Part shown: piece by piece, positions 28,226-37,114 of the stretch
How positions within the stretch are numbered: position 1 is the first letter of the stretch
Layout: the number at the start of each line of letters is the position of its first letter
Source of the DNA: Pseudomonadota bacterium
Lineage (GTDB): Bacteria; Pseudomonadota; Gammaproteobacteria; Magnimaribacterales; D2472
NCBI GenBank assembly: GCA_028404565.1
Contig: JAOOBR010000001.1
Span: 1-64,000, forward strand
DNA length: 64,000 bases
Direction of reading: 5' to 3'
Made by a program: the position numbers and the translations under genes
The notes under the pieces: model-generated
Databases searched by the model: none
Told to the model about the DNA's origin: nothing
Seen by the model: only the letters and a program-made list of their open reading frames with translations

Positions 28226-28993
28226 TTAAATAATGCCTGGAATGACTGCCTTCCTATCTTTGGGATAGTTCTCTATGTTTTCATTACACCACTTATGATT
28301 TGAAATTCCTCTTGGTATGAGATTTGCAGATGTCCAAATAAAGAAGGCTAATCCAGAAGGGCTTAAGCTAGATATTGTCCACCCTAACCACTCCAGCATC
28401 TCTCCAAAATAGTTAGGAGCAGATATCTTTTCATACAGGAACCCCCTCGGAATATGATAGCCAGGACCTTTTGATTTTCTTAAATTTATAAGCATATAGT
28501 CAGATCTAACATTTATATAGAATCCAACTACAAAGATTAATATTCCTAAAATAAATGGAAAACTTGTAAGCCAACTGTTTTCATAATTTGCTATAAAAAG
28601 AATCCAAGTGCACTGAAAAAGGACATTAAAAATGTTGAAAACAAATGCTAGAAAAGCAACAAAAACAGGCATCTTTTTACCATCCATTTCTGCGATAAAA
28701 GGCCAAATTAATGTTCTATGGAAATAATGAAAAATATAAATTAATACAAAAATTGACGATACTAGGCTTAGATTTTCTCTAAAAAAAATACATAGACCGC
28801 CTATCAAGAATACAGATGGAGACTCCATAACTATCCAACCCCATCTTGCATCCATTGAAGGCCCCCAATTAGTATTGGCATGGCGTCCATATGGCGCAGT
28901 AACAAAAAAAAGATAGCAGAAAGTAATGATTGCAATACCAATCCAAAGGCTTAAAAGCAGATAGAAGTTACTAGTGAATAAATCAAAAATCAT
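28226..28993 (-). CDS. 3-oxo-5-alpha-steroid 4-dehydrogenase (steroid 5-alpha-reductase) homologue
   Basis: A 255-residue polytopic membrane protein with about six helices. It shows the signature of eukaryotic SRD5A/DET2 enzymes rather than only the loose DUF1295 pattern. 'TAPYGRHANTNWGPSMDARW' lies at about 32-51, followed by 'MESPS' and 'HYFHRTLIWPF' (89-99). Near the C-terminus come the NADPH-region 'NLRKSKGPGYHIPRG', 'ISAPNYFGEMLEWLGW', and 'YPKDRKAVIPGII' at the very end. SRD5A enzymes reduce the delta-4 double bond of 3-oxo-steroids. Substrate in this organism is unknown. The gene shares one base with yidD. Confidence 0.82.
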   Translation of the reverse strand: MIFDLFTSNFYLLLSLWIGIAIITFCYLFFVTAPYGRHANTNWGPSMDARWGWIVMESPSVFLIGGLCIFFRENLSLVSSIFVLIYIFHYFHRTLIWPFIAEMDGKKMPVFVAFLAFVFNIFNVLFQCTWILFIANYENSWLTSFPFILGILIFVVGFYINVRSDYMLINLRKSKGPGYHIPRGFLYEKISAPNYFGEMLEWLGWTISSLSPSGLAFFIWTSANLIPRGISNHKWCNENIENYPKDRKAVIPGII

Positions 28994-29232
28994 TACAACT
29001 CCTCCGGTACAGGATCAAACCCGCACTCCCCACCAGGTCTGCACTTAATGATTCTTTTAAACCCTAAAATTATTCCTGAAAAAGCGCCAAATTTCTGAAT
29101 AGCCTCTATAGTGTATGTCGAGCATGTAGGTTGGAACCTACAATTGCTTCCAAGCATTGGTGAAAAAAACTTTTGATAAATCTTTATTAATGCAATAAAA
29201 AACTTGCCAATCATTTTATTTATTTGGGGCAA
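28993..29232 (-). CDS. yidD: Membrane protein insertion efficiency factor YidD
   Basis: A 79-residue protein with the YidD pattern: an amphipathic N-terminus (KFFIALIKIYQKFFSPMLG), 'NCRFQPTCSTYTIEAI' and 'KCRPGGECGFDPVP', including the conserved cysteines. YidD assists YidC-dependent insertion of membrane proteins. It usually lies between rnpA and yidC, but here it sits directly after thrS, overlapping it by 17 bases, and before the steroid-reductase homologue. Confidence 0.93.
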   Translation of the reverse strand: MPQINKMIGKFFIALIKIYQKFFSPMLGSNCRFQPTCSTYTIEAIQKFGAFSGIILGFKRIIKCRPGGECGFDPVPEEL

Positions 29233-31150
29233 GAGATTCTTGTACTACTGAAGTAGTAAAGTCATCAAGTGATAATATAGATGTATCATCACTGCCAAGC
29301 CTTCTTACTGAAACAGTTCTTTCTGAAACTTCTTTTTTTCCGACAGCAATAATTATTGGTACTTTTGAGACGCTATGTTCTCTGACTTTATAGCTAATTT
29401 TTTCATTTCTTAAATCTGAATTACATCTAATATTTTTACTTCTAAGTGTTTCTGATATCTCTTTTACATAATCATCAGCTTCATCTGTAATTGAACAAAC
29501 TGTCACTTGGGTGGGAGCAAGCCATAAGGGAAGATTCCCGCTGTAGTTCTCAATTAAAATACCAATAAATCTTTCAAAAGACCCCAGAATTGCTCTATGA
29601 AACATAACTGGATTATATTTATTTCCATCCTCTGCAACATACTGAGCATCTAGACGATCAGCAAGATTGAAATCCAACTGAAGAGTTCCACATTGCCACT
29701 TTCTTCCAATAGCATCTGTTAATACAAAATCTAATTTTGGACCATAAAATGCTCCATCTCCTTCGTCTATCCTGTATTCCAATCCAAGTTTTTCGATTGC
29801 ATTTTTTAAAGACAATTCAGCCTTGTCCCAAATCTCATCAGATCCGACTCTTTGTTCTGGACGTGTTGATAGCTTAATTTCGAATTCATTGAACCCAAGG
29901 TCAGCATAGACCTTTGATAATAAATCTATAAAGATAGCTGTTTCCGACTCGATTTGATCCTCAGTAAGAAAAATATGCCCATCATCTTGTGTGAATCCCC
30001 TAACTCTCATTAGTCCATGCATGGTCCCCGATGCTTCATATCGATGACATGAACCAAATTCACATAACCTAAATGGCAGTTCTTTATATGATCTTATGCC
30101 TTGGTTATAGACTTGAACATGTCCAGGGCAATTCATGGGTTTCAAAGCATTTACTCTTTTCTCGTTTGCATGCTCTTCATCGATCTCAGTGATAAACATG
30201 TTCTCTCTATATTTATCCCAATGTCCTGATTTTTCCCAAAGCTTCCTATCTATCACTGATGGAGTATTAATTTCTTTATAATCAGCTTTCTTTTGCATAT
30301 CTGACATATATGATTTTAAAGTTGAATAAATAGTCCAACCTTTTGGATGCCAGAAAACCATTCCCGGAGCTTCATCCTGAAAATGGAAAAGATCCATATC
30401 TTTTCCAATCTTTCTATGGTCTCTTTTTTCAGCTTCCTCAATAGATTTTAGATGTTCTTGAAGCTCTTTTTCATTTCTCCATGCAGTTCCATAAATTCTT
30501 GTAAGCATTTCATTTGTAGAATCTCCCTTCCAGTATGCTCCAGAGACTTTAGTAAGTTTAAATGCTCCAATAAAAGAGAGGTTTGGTAGATGAGGTCCTC
30601 TGCATAAATCAATAAAATCTTCATCAGAATTTGTATAAATCTGAAAATTATCAGTCTGTTCTGCATCATCTATAATTTCTATCTTGAGAGTCTCTCCTTT
30701 TTGTTTAAACATTTTTTTTGCATCTTTTTCGGAGTGAAGTGATTTAACAATATTGGACTTATTTTCTAATATCCTTTTCATTTCATTCTCTATTTTTGGA
30801 AGATCTTCAACCGATATAGGTGTTTCAGTAGAAACGTCATAGTAAAAGCCGTTTTCAATTGTAGGTCCTATAGCCAATCTAGAATCTGAGTATAAATTCT
30901 TAATGGCTTTTGCAAGAACTTGGGCTGTCAATGTATGTCTCATTATCTCTAAACCCTCGTCAGATTGGATAGTAATGATAGAGACTGAAGATTTATCAGG
31001 AAGTTCGTCTAGGAGATCTCTCTGCTCACCATTCACGACAACTGCAACAGCACTTTTAGCAAGTCCTGCGCCTATTGATTTGGCAAGATCTAGGCCATTT
31101 GAACCCTTTTCAAGTTCCTTTGCTGATCCATCCGGTAAATTAATTTCCAT
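29216..31150 (-). CDS. thrS: Threonyl-tRNA synthetase
   Basis: A 644-residue class II synthetase. Domains in order: an N-terminal TGS domain (MEINLPDGSAKELE), the editing domain with 'ENGFYYDV' and 'DLCRGPHLP', the catalytic core with the zinc cysteine in 'LKPMNCPGHVQVY' and class II motifs ('FRLCEFGSCHRYEASGTMHGLMRVRGFTQDD'), and a C-terminal anticodon-binding domain. Length equals the E. coli enzyme (642). The usual downstream partners infC-rpmI-rplT are not here; yidD follows instead. Confidence 0.98.
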   Translation of the reverse strand: MEINLPDGSAKELEKGSNGLDLAKSIGAGLAKSAVAVVVNGEQRDLLDELPDKSSVSIITIQSDEGLEIMRHTLTAQVLAKAIKNLYSDSRLAIGPTIENGFYYDVSTETPISVEDLPKIENEMKRILENKSNIVKSLHSEKDAKKMFKQKGETLKIEIIDDAEQTDNFQIYTNSDEDFIDLCRGPHLPNLSFIGAFKLTKVSGAYWKGDSTNEMLTRIYGTAWRNEKELQEHLKSIEEAEKRDHRKIGKDMDLFHFQDEAPGMVFWHPKGWTIYSTLKSYMSDMQKKADYKEINTPSVIDRKLWEKSGHWDKYRENMFITEIDEEHANEKRVNALKPMNCPGHVQVYNQGIRSYKELPFRLCEFGSCHRYEASGTMHGLMRVRGFTQDDGHIFLTEDQIESETAIFIDLLSKVYADLGFNEFEIKLSTRPEQRVGSDEIWDKAELSLKNAIEKLGLEYRIDEGDGAFYGPKLDFVLTDAIGRKWQCGTLQLDFNLADRLDAQYVAEDGNKYNPVMFHRAILGSFERFIGILIENYSGNLPLWLAPTQVTVCSITDEADDYVKEISETLRSKNIRCNSDLRNEKISYKVREHSVSKVPIIIAVGKKEVSERTVSVRRLGSDDTSILSLDDFTTSVVQESLAPNK

Positions 31151-31185
31151 ACAAATATCTAATTTTTTACACTATTTTAATAGTA

Positions 31186-32133
31186 TTATTCAATTAATCC
31201 ATCAATATCGTATTTTGATAAAAAATTCCAAACAGTCGTAGACGCTTGAAGATCATGATTATTTAGATTTGGCCAGTTGTGACCCATATTAGTCATCAAA
31301 TAGAGTTCTACATTGGTTTGATTGTCACAACCTGAATATACATCATGAATTCCTCCACCATTATTTCCAAAGATTTCAGATGTATCGGGCTCTAGTGAGC
31401 AGTTATTGATGTTAACCCAATAATCCATAACCTCTTCAATGGGTTTGCCAAAACCATTTCCATCATAATTTACAACTGTATCTTGCAAGCCATGAATTTG
31501 TGCAACTGAAGTTGGGTGAGTTGGGTTACAGCCATCTGTAGTTTCGTTGGTCATAGATCCTGTAACCGATACAACCGCTGCAATCCTTGAACTTAAATCA
31601 CACGCAAGCTTATAGCTCATATATCCGCCATTGGACATTCCAGTTGAGTAAATTCTCTTGGAATCTATTGAATATTCATTACTCAAAAAATTTATAACTG
31701 AATTTATGAACCCGACATCATCAGTTGTGCTACTCGTTGTCCATCCGCCTACATTCCAATGCGGCTGTCCAGTAGCCGGTAATAGAGTTCCTTGAGGATA
31801 AATAACTATAGCCCCTGCATCATCAGCAATAGATTGAAATCCACTATAGTTCATAATCCACAAACCTCTGCTTGTATAGCCGTGCAAAACAAAGAGCACT
31901 GGCGCATTGCCCTGATATCCACTCCCCTCATATACATAAAACTGTCGCACAATATTGTCATGCACAATCGTGCAATTTAGGGTTGAGCCATTTCCATTAT
32001 TTGATTGATAAGTCGAGCAAGATTGACCAGAACTAGTATCTTGACCAGGATCAATTGTAATGTCGGAACCAGATGAGCCTCCACCACATGCTGAAATGAT
32101 TAGAAGAACTCCCAGAAAACCTATTATTCTCAT
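31186..32133 (-). CDS. PHB-depolymerase/feruloyl-esterase-like lipoprotein
   Basis: A 315-residue lipoprotein with lipidated Cys16 (IISAC, then GGGSSGS as a flexible linker). The hydrolase fold matches the esterase PHB-depolymerase/LpqC group. 'PVLFVLHGYTSRG' gives the oxyanion region, 'GMSNGGYMSYKLAC' the nucleophile elbow (Ser167), 'HGLQDTVVNYDG' the acid and 'NMGHNWP' the catalytic histidine. Known relatives cleave polyhydroxyalkanoate, feruloyl or acetyl-xylan esters outside the cell; the substrate here cannot be told. It has a close relative immediately upstream (six-base gap). Confidence 0.78.
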   Translation of the reverse strand: MRIIGFLGVLLIISACGGGSSGSDITIDPGQDTSSGQSCSTYQSNNGNGSTLNCTIVHDNIVRQFYVYEGSGYQGNAPVLFVLHGYTSRGLWIMNYSGFQSIADDAGAIVIYPQGTLLPATGQPHWNVGGWTTSSTTDDVGFINSVINFLSNEYSIDSKRIYSTGMSNGGYMSYKLACDLSSRIAAVVSVTGSMTNETTDGCNPTHPTSVAQIHGLQDTVVNYDGNGFGKPIEEVMDYWVNINNCSLEPDTSEIFGNNGGGIHDVYSGCDNQTNVELYLMTNMGHNWPNLNNHDLQASTTVWNFLSKYDIDGLIE

Positions 32134-32139
32134 AAGTAT

Positions 32140-33411
32140 CTAGTTTATCAGCCCACTAATATCATACAAAGATAAGAATTCCCAAATGAATGCTGCTCCA
32201 TCTATGTCTGCACCTCCACCCTTATCAGAATCAGATGCTGGCCAACTATGGCCAAAATTTTCTAAATACGTAAAATTTATACTGACTCCATCTTGGCAGC
32301 TTGTTGAAATTTCTGAGTACCAAGAATACCCATCTCCGTTTGAATCTTCGCCATCAACAATAATATTTTCAGAACATGAATTAAATGAGCTCCAATAATT
32401 ACTTACAAGCTGGAGAGGAGTAACATAATCACCGCCCTGAACCGGAATCCATGAATCATCCAATCCGTGTACATGAATAACTGGCATAGGTCTTTGCGGA
32501 TCGCAAGAATCATAGTCTTCTGGAGATAAAGATCCTGAAACTGGAGCAACTGCAGCAACTTTGTTGCTTAAAAAACATGCGGTTGTGTATGCCATAAAGG
32601 CCCCGTTAGAGAAACCTGAGACATATACGCGGCCAGGGTCAATCGATAATTCTTCAATTGAATAATCAATAAGTTTCTCAATAAATGAAATATCGCAAAC
32701 CTCTAAGTTTGAACAGTCTCCTCCTGAATACCAGCCAGTATCTCCTTTACCTTCAGCAACTGTTCCTTGAGGGAATATGAGAACAAAATTATTTTGATCA
32801 TTTATTTGTGTAAATCCAGTATATTCCATATTTGCATCTGCATAATCTGCTCCACCATGAAGACTTATAACGAGAGGATAAGACTTATCTGAGGAGAAAC
32901 TTCCTGGAAAGACTACATAAAACTCTCTTTCCAGGTTATCCCAATCTATAGTGCAATATGAAGTAGACTCTGCCTGATCAGTACATACAGCAGATGAATT
33001 GTTACTTCCATCATCACTTTCATCATTTGTAATATTCACTGTGAAATCATAGCTACTTGAATATAGGTTGCCATCAAAAGCTCGAATTGCCACTTCATAT
33101 GAATTATCAAGATTTGCATCAGATGGATTTTCATAGTCAGGTGAAGATAAAAATAACACTTGTCCTGAATCATTAATGGTGAAAGAGCTCTGATCTGAGC
33201 CTCCTGTAATTTGAAAAGTAATGCTATCCCCATCAGGATCAGAGGCTTGCAAAACAAATGCTAAATTTTGATTTTCTAAAGCACTAAATGTAAATGTGCT
33301 ATTAGTAATTGTAGGTGGATTATTTTGAGGAACTGCTTCACTTCCACCACCTCCACCTCCTCCACAACTGGAGATAAAAACCAGAAATAAAAAGAAATAA
33401 ATATTTTTCAT
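32140..33411 (-). CDS. Cadherin-like plus PHB-depolymerase-like esterase lipoprotein
   Basis: A 423-residue lipoprotein. The ATG at 33411 is chosen because it yields a clean lipobox (FISSC, Cys16) followed by a seven-Gly run; the longer frame from 33435 overlaps the upstream gene. Residues ~30-125 form a cadherin-like beta-sandwich ('PPTITNSTFTFSALENQ', 'ASDPDGDSITFQITGG', 'AIRAFDGN'). The esterase domain follows with 'PLVISLHGGADYAD', 'GFSNGAFMAYTTACF' (nucleophile Ser), 'HVHGLDDSWI' and 'NFGHSWPASD'. It is paralogous to the gene downstream and adds a surface-exposed spacer or binding domain. Confidence 0.8.
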   Translation of the reverse strand: MKNIYFFLFLVFISSCGGGGGGGSEAVPQNNPPTITNSTFTFSALENQNLAFVLQASDPDGDSITFQITGGSDQSSFTINDSGQVLFLSSPDYENPSDANLDNSYEVAIRAFDGNLYSSSYDFTVNITNDESDDGSNNSSAVCTDQAESTSYCTIDWDNLEREFYVVFPGSFSSDKSYPLVISLHGGADYADANMEYTGFTQINDQNNFVLIFPQGTVAEGKGDTGWYSGGDCSNLEVCDISFIEKLIDYSIEELSIDPGRVYVSGFSNGAFMAYTTACFLSNKVAAVAPVSGSLSPEDYDSCDPQRPMPVIHVHGLDDSWIPVQGGDYVTPLQLVSNYWSSFNSCSENIIVDGEDSNGDGYSWYSEISTSCQDGVSINFTYLENFGHSWPASDSDKGGGADIDGAAFIWEFLSLYDISGLIN

Positions 33412-33412
33412 A

Positions 33413-35257
33413 TTATTTAATAGGTAAGTAAACAACTGTATTAGTTGAAAGTATCATAATAAAAACAAGGCAGGTTACAAGTGGACCTAAATAAACTCTA
33501 CCGGTCATTCTAAAAAATATTCTATTGAAGTAAGGCAATATGAACATCATTGGAACAATCCCAAAAAGCAAATTCACGCTTAACCAGTTAGTTGTCCAAA
33601 AAACTGTGCCTGTATTGAAATAGACTGAGTACTGAATAATTATTATGAGCATTAAACCTAATGAATTTGCGAATCCAGCTATTAGCATAGATAGCCATTC
33701 GGGTTGATCTTTAAACCTCATAGCACCGTTTACCCTTAGTGAGTTTGAAAAAAAGAATATAAGAAAAAGTGGAAGATACATTAATAATACAGCAAGCATT
33801 TCTGGCTGAAATATTCTTACTCCCATAAACCAAAATCGATAATCAACATGAAAAAGAGCATAGTTTATAAAAAGGAGTGCATAAAAAGTTGCAAATATTA
33901 CTAACGCTAGGATACAAGTTTTTAAGAGATCCATTCTATTAATACCTAGTCCCCAAGATTTTGTATCTACTCCGTTTCTCTTGCCAAAAAGCTTATAGGA
34001 GAGGGAGAAAATAATGATTCCTACCAATCCATTAAATGCTGCCCATAACATTACTGAGTTATTCATCCTTTGGGGGAAAAACCAAGTCAATTTTCTATTG
34101 GCTGCATCCTCAAATAAAATTTTTGCAACCTCAACCATTGGTATAAAAGTTGTGCAAGCGATTAGAGCGCTTATAAAAAAGATTGACCAAAATATTATTT
34201 TTCCTTTGCCATTTGGAACATTTAAAGGAGCTGGAATGTCTTTTTTAATAGATGAAAAGAATCTTAAATCCAAGAATAATCTTGCGATAGGAATGAGCAT
34301 AATTAATGCTAAAACCATATTTATAAGAGTAAATATTTCTTTCCAGTGCCAAATCTGATTGTTTGAATTAATTGGATTTGGTGCACCGAATACTTTCTCA
34401 AAATAATCCAGTTGATTTGCGGTTGCTTCAAAGTTATAAGGTTGGAACGGATGTAAAACTGGTTCGTTAAAAATCACTCTTAAGGAATTTTTTTCTTTTG
34501 AGCCATAATATTTTCCTAACTCAACTTCCTTTATTTGCTCTTCTTTTGGAAGAACACTGTTGACGGTTCTTAGAGATTCAGGAGCAATTATCATATTGGC
34601 TGAGTCCCATGCAGTGAGTTCATTTCTAAAAGCTCCTTCATCATATAAAGCATAGCTAACACCCATATTTGATTTTGAGTCTCTTAAAATATTATTTCTT
34701 AAGGTGAGGACGTAACCAGAAACATAAACGGAGTCTAATTTACTTTTTGTATTATTTTGTATGGCTTGTTTTCCAAAAAAATCAGCGCCACGTATTGCTG
34801 CATTTCCTCCCATTGAATGACCAGTTGCTCCAATCTTATCAATATCTACAAAATTAAAAGCGCCACTATGCACATCCTCTACTAAGGAAAACATCCCATA
34901 ACCTTGTGTAGTTGCAGCTCTAGTGCTTAAAGATGAAGAAGATAAACCTTGAGCATAAGGATCTATCAGGGCAACAACATACCCTCTTCTAGAAAGCTCA
35001 ATAGCTATATTTGATAAAGCCTCTTTTGATCTTTGAAAACCAGGAATAATAGCTATAAATGGAGCCTTTGATTCCGGTTTAGCAGAATTTGGTCTAAACA
35101 GGTCATAGACAATATATTGGCCCTTGTCTGTATCAAGCCTTAAGCTCTTTACCTCAACATTACCAAAGCTTGTAAGTATCATGGAGGCAAGAAAGCTAAA
35201 AAATAAAATTGATGAAGCTAAGCCAATTAGTAATCTATTTGTTTTAATAAAATTCAT
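33413..35257 (-). CDS. Alpha/beta hydrolase fused to a polytopic membrane domain
   Basis: A 614-residue membrane protein. After an N-terminal helix (about 10-30) comes an extracytoplasmic hydrolase domain. It contains 'FIAIIPGFQRSKEALSNIAIELSRR' and the nucleophile elbow GHSMGG (Ser148), similar to dienelactone-hydrolase/lipase folds. From about residue 300 the chain has eight or more membrane helices ('WKEIFTLINMVLALIMLIPIARLFL' onward). No catalytic His/Asp can be assigned with confidence. The fusion suggests hydrolysis at the membrane linked to sensing or transport. It heads the three-gene hydrolase cluster, one base before the cadherin-esterase. Confidence 0.72.
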   Translation of the reverse strand: MNFIKTNRLLIGLASSILFFSFLASMILTSFGNVEVKSLRLDTDKGQYIVYDLFRPNSAKPESKAPFIAIIPGFQRSKEALSNIAIELSRRGYVVALIDPYAQGLSSSSLSTRAATTQGYGMFSLVEDVHSGAFNFVDIDKIGATGHSMGGNAAIRGADFFGKQAIQNNTKSKLDSVYVSGYVLTLRNNILRDSKSNMGVSYALYDEGAFRNELTAWDSANMIIAPESLRTVNSVLPKEEQIKEVELGKYYGSKEKNSLRVIFNEPVLHPFQPYNFEATANQLDYFEKVFGAPNPINSNNQIWHWKEIFTLINMVLALIMLIPIARLFLDLRFFSSIKKDIPAPLNVPNGKGKIIFWSIFFISALIACTTFIPMVEVAKILFEDAANRKLTWFFPQRMNNSVMLWAAFNGLVGIIIFSLSYKLFGKRNGVDTKSWGLGINRMDLLKTCILALVIFATFYALLFINYALFHVDYRFWFMGVRIFQPEMLAVLLMYLPLFLIFFFSNSLRVNGAMRFKDQPEWLSMLIAGFANSLGLMLIIIIQYSVYFNTGTVFWTTNWLSVNLLFGIVPMMFILPYFNRIFFRMTGRVYLGPLVTCLVFIMILSTNTVVYLPIK

Positions 35258-35353
35258 TAGTTATAAATTTATATTAGTATTCTAAAGTTTTTTTATTCTT
35301 GAATTTATAAATTCTCGCTGATAGTCTAGATTTTTAACATTTTTGGAGAAAAT

Positions 35354-35719
35354 ATGGAATCGTTAATAGTTATGTCACTTGTTTTGGCAATTTTACAAAT
35401 ATGGATTATTCCGATGGTTTTAAATATGAAAAATATGAATTGGCTTCTTTCAAACAGAGAAGATTCTGATGAGCCATCAGAAATGCTTGCAAGAGCAAGA
35501 AGGGCTTCAACGAATCTTCAAGAAAGTTTGCCAGCTTTTTTAGCATTAGCCCTTTTATCTATGATCGTAAGTGTAGATGTAACCTCTGCTGCATGCTGGT
35601 GGTTGATCTTTAGAGTTGCTCATGGAGCTACATATATTATGGGGATAACGTATGTAAGAACACTTGCTTGGTTCGGATCTATAGGCTCATTGATTGCAAT
35701 GGCTTGCGCTCTAGTTTAG
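35354..35719 (+). CDS. MAPEG-family membrane protein
   Basis: A 121-residue protein with four membrane helices. Its layout matches the MAPEG family (membrane-associated proteins in eicosanoid and glutathione metabolism): 'LLSNREDSDEPSEMLARARRASTNLQESLPAFLAL' is the conserved cytoplasmic loop (R-A-x-x-N-x-x-E), and 'WWLIFRVAHGATYIMGITYVRTLAW' is the late helix pair. Eukaryotic members are glutathione transferases; bacterial ones are mostly uncharacterised. It has a GGAGA ribosome binding site and ends in a strong bidirectional terminator. Confidence 0.8.
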   Translation: MESLIVMSLVLAILQIWIIPMVLNMKNMNWLLSNREDSDEPSEMLARARRASTNLQESLPAFLALALLSMIVSVDVTSAACWWLIFRVAHGATYIMGITYVRTLAWFGSIGSLIAMACALV

Positions 35720-35731
35720 AAATTCTTCTAT

Positions 35732-35766
35732 AAAAAAAGCCGGCCTAGAAAAGCCGGCTTTTTTTT
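35732..35766. terminator. Bidirectional Rho-independent terminator
   Basis: GCCGGC (35739-35744), an 8-base loop and GCCGGC (35753-35758), flanked by A7 on the left and T8 on the right. The stem therefore extends through A-T pairs and gives a U-tract on both strands. It serves the MAPEG gene (plus) and the convergent secreted-protein gene (minus). Confidence 0.92.
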
Positions 35767-35771
35767 AATGA

Positions 35772-36266
35772 TTAGTCTTCGAAATCAGCTTGAACAGTTT
35801 GATGAGTACCGCCATAAGCAGCTGAAGAGAAATGAGATGTTTTAACAACCCAATTTTTACCTTCTTTTACCCACACACCAGTAACTCTGGTTCGATAAGG
35901 CTTCATTCCGCCGTTTCCATCAGCAACGACTCCCTCAGCATAATATCTTACATAGACAGTAGTATCATTAAGCTGATGTGCTTCAGATGCATGAACTTGA
36001 ATCACTCCAGTTCCTCCAGCACTTTGTCTCTCCCAGTCTGATGCAGTTTGAGTAGCCATTGGTTTATGAAAACTCCCATCAGAATTAGTATTTAGCATTC
36101 CTGATGAGCTACTCATAGCCACAACTTTATCCCAATCTGATGTATTCCTTGCTTCCCAATAAGCTTCAATATTTTTTAGAACTGTTTTTTCAGCACCTGT
36201 ATGACCATCAGCAAATACAGCGACTGAAAAGATTAAAGCTAAACTTAAAAATATATTTCTAAACAT
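35772..36266 (-). CDS. Secreted SnoaL/DUF4440-like (NTF2-fold) protein
   Basis: A 164-residue protein with a signal peptide (first ~19 residues, cleavage after 'VAVFADG' region). The mature part begins 'EKTVLKNIEAYWEARNTSDWDKVVAM', the opening helix of NTF2-like/DUF4440 proteins, and ends with 'GVWVKEGKNWVVKTSHFS', the last strand pair. These folds host varied small enzymes and binding proteins, and no function can be assigned. Expression is probably high, since it has a perfect AGGAGG ribosome binding site and its own terminator. Confidence 0.7.
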   Translation of the reverse strand: MFRNIFLSLALIFSVAVFADGHTGAEKTVLKNIEAYWEARNTSDWDKVVAMSSSSGMLNTNSDGSFHKPMATQTASDWERQSAGGTGVIQVHASEAHQLNDTTVYVRYYAEGVVADGNGGMKPYRTRVTGVWVKEGKNWVVKTSHFSSAAYGGTHQTVQADFED

Positions 36267-36279
36267 TTTTCCTCCTTTT

Positions 36280-36588
36280 TTATTTAGTCATATTAAATCT
36301 TTCTTCACCAACACCGGCTGACATCCAAATTTCATTTGAAACTTGATTTGATAAATCAGCCAAATCAAAAAAGGCTTTCATAGTCTCGGCTGAAGGATCA
36401 GCATCGCTACCCCATACACCCTTCTCTGCATCGACTATAATTCCAATTAAGTTTGGATTCACCCAGAAAAACTTTGCATCATTTACACCTTCAACTTTTT
36501 TTGCAGCCTTGCAAACTGCAAGAGCAGCATGACCGAAAGCGTCTCTATCAGCATCACTTCTCATTTCATATTTTCCTATATGCAACAT
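36280..36588 (-). CDS. Hypothetical 102-residue protein, antibiotic-monooxygenase-like size
   Basis: A 102-residue soluble protein without signal peptide. The pattern 'HIGKYEMRSDADRDAFGHAALAVCKAAKKVEGVNDAKFFWVNP' followed by 'LIGIIVDAEKG' looks like a beta-alpha-beta ferredoxin-like (dimeric alpha-beta barrel) fold. I recognise no named family. It lies between two secreted proteins, 13 bases upstream of the NTF2-like gene, in a minus-strand run. Confidence 0.55.
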   Translation of the reverse strand: MLHIGKYEMRSDADRDAFGHAALAVCKAAKKVEGVNDAKFFWVNPNLIGIIVDAEKGVWGSDADPSAETMKAFFDLADLSNQVSNEIWMSAGVGEERFNMTK

Positions 36589-36616
36589 AATTTATCTCCA
36601 AAAAAAACACATATTA

Positions 36617-37051
36617 TTAAAGCATACACCATCTTCTCTCAGCAACAACCTCAGTATTCTTGTTGTACATGGCAACAAAGGCATTGTATTTTTTGTCAGC
36701 AAGTTTTCTATCTTCTTCAGATAAAGCTTCTATGCTTTCTCTCCATTCACTCCATGAGTTAACACTATCCCAAACAACCATTGTTGAAACACGATGAAGT
36801 TTTTCTTCTGTCCCATCATCATTTCTTAAATATTGGAGTGCTGGATAAACCTTTACATTTGCGCCCTGCTCGTCGTAAAAGTTTTGATGCATCTTGCTAG
36901 CTTTCATCATTCCTTCAACACTGCCGCCAGAAATAATCTTAGAAACATAATAATTGACAACTTTTCCATCGCAGTCTGAGAAATCTGTTGAAATACGATG
37001 ATCATCTGCAAATGAAAAGATTGAAAAAGTTAATAATAAAAAATATCTCAT
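36617..37051 (-). CDS. Secreted hypothetical protein, alpha-beta-barrel-like
   Basis: A 144-residue protein with a short signal peptide (MRYFLLLTFSIFSFADD). The ATG at 37051 is chosen because GGAGG lies eight bases before it; the upstream TTG at 37066 overlaps that site. The mature part ('VNYYVSKIISGGSVEGMMKASKMHQNFYDEQG', 'HRVSTMVVWDSVNSWSEWRESIEAL') resembles the ferredoxin-like fold repeats of the lipoproteins at 45925-47616, especially the tryptophan-rich 'W.S..SW.EW' helix. The function is unknown. Confidence 0.6.
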   Translation of the reverse strand: MRYFLLLTFSIFSFADDHRISTDFSDCDGKVVNYYVSKIISGGSVEGMMKASKMHQNFYDEQGANVKVYPALQYLRNDDGTEEKLHRVSTMVVWDSVNSWSEWRESIEALSEEDRKLADKKYNAFVAMYNKNTEVVAERRWCML

Positions 37052-37114
37052 AATAAAATCCTCCAATCAGATATTACTACAAGTTTGTGACAGTGAAGAA
37101 AGAATTAGATCAAA

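Noticed and set aside
33333-33364. CCACCTCC-type repeat, a possible microsatellite.
   Set aside because: It simply encodes the Gly run after the lipobox of the cadherin-esterase.
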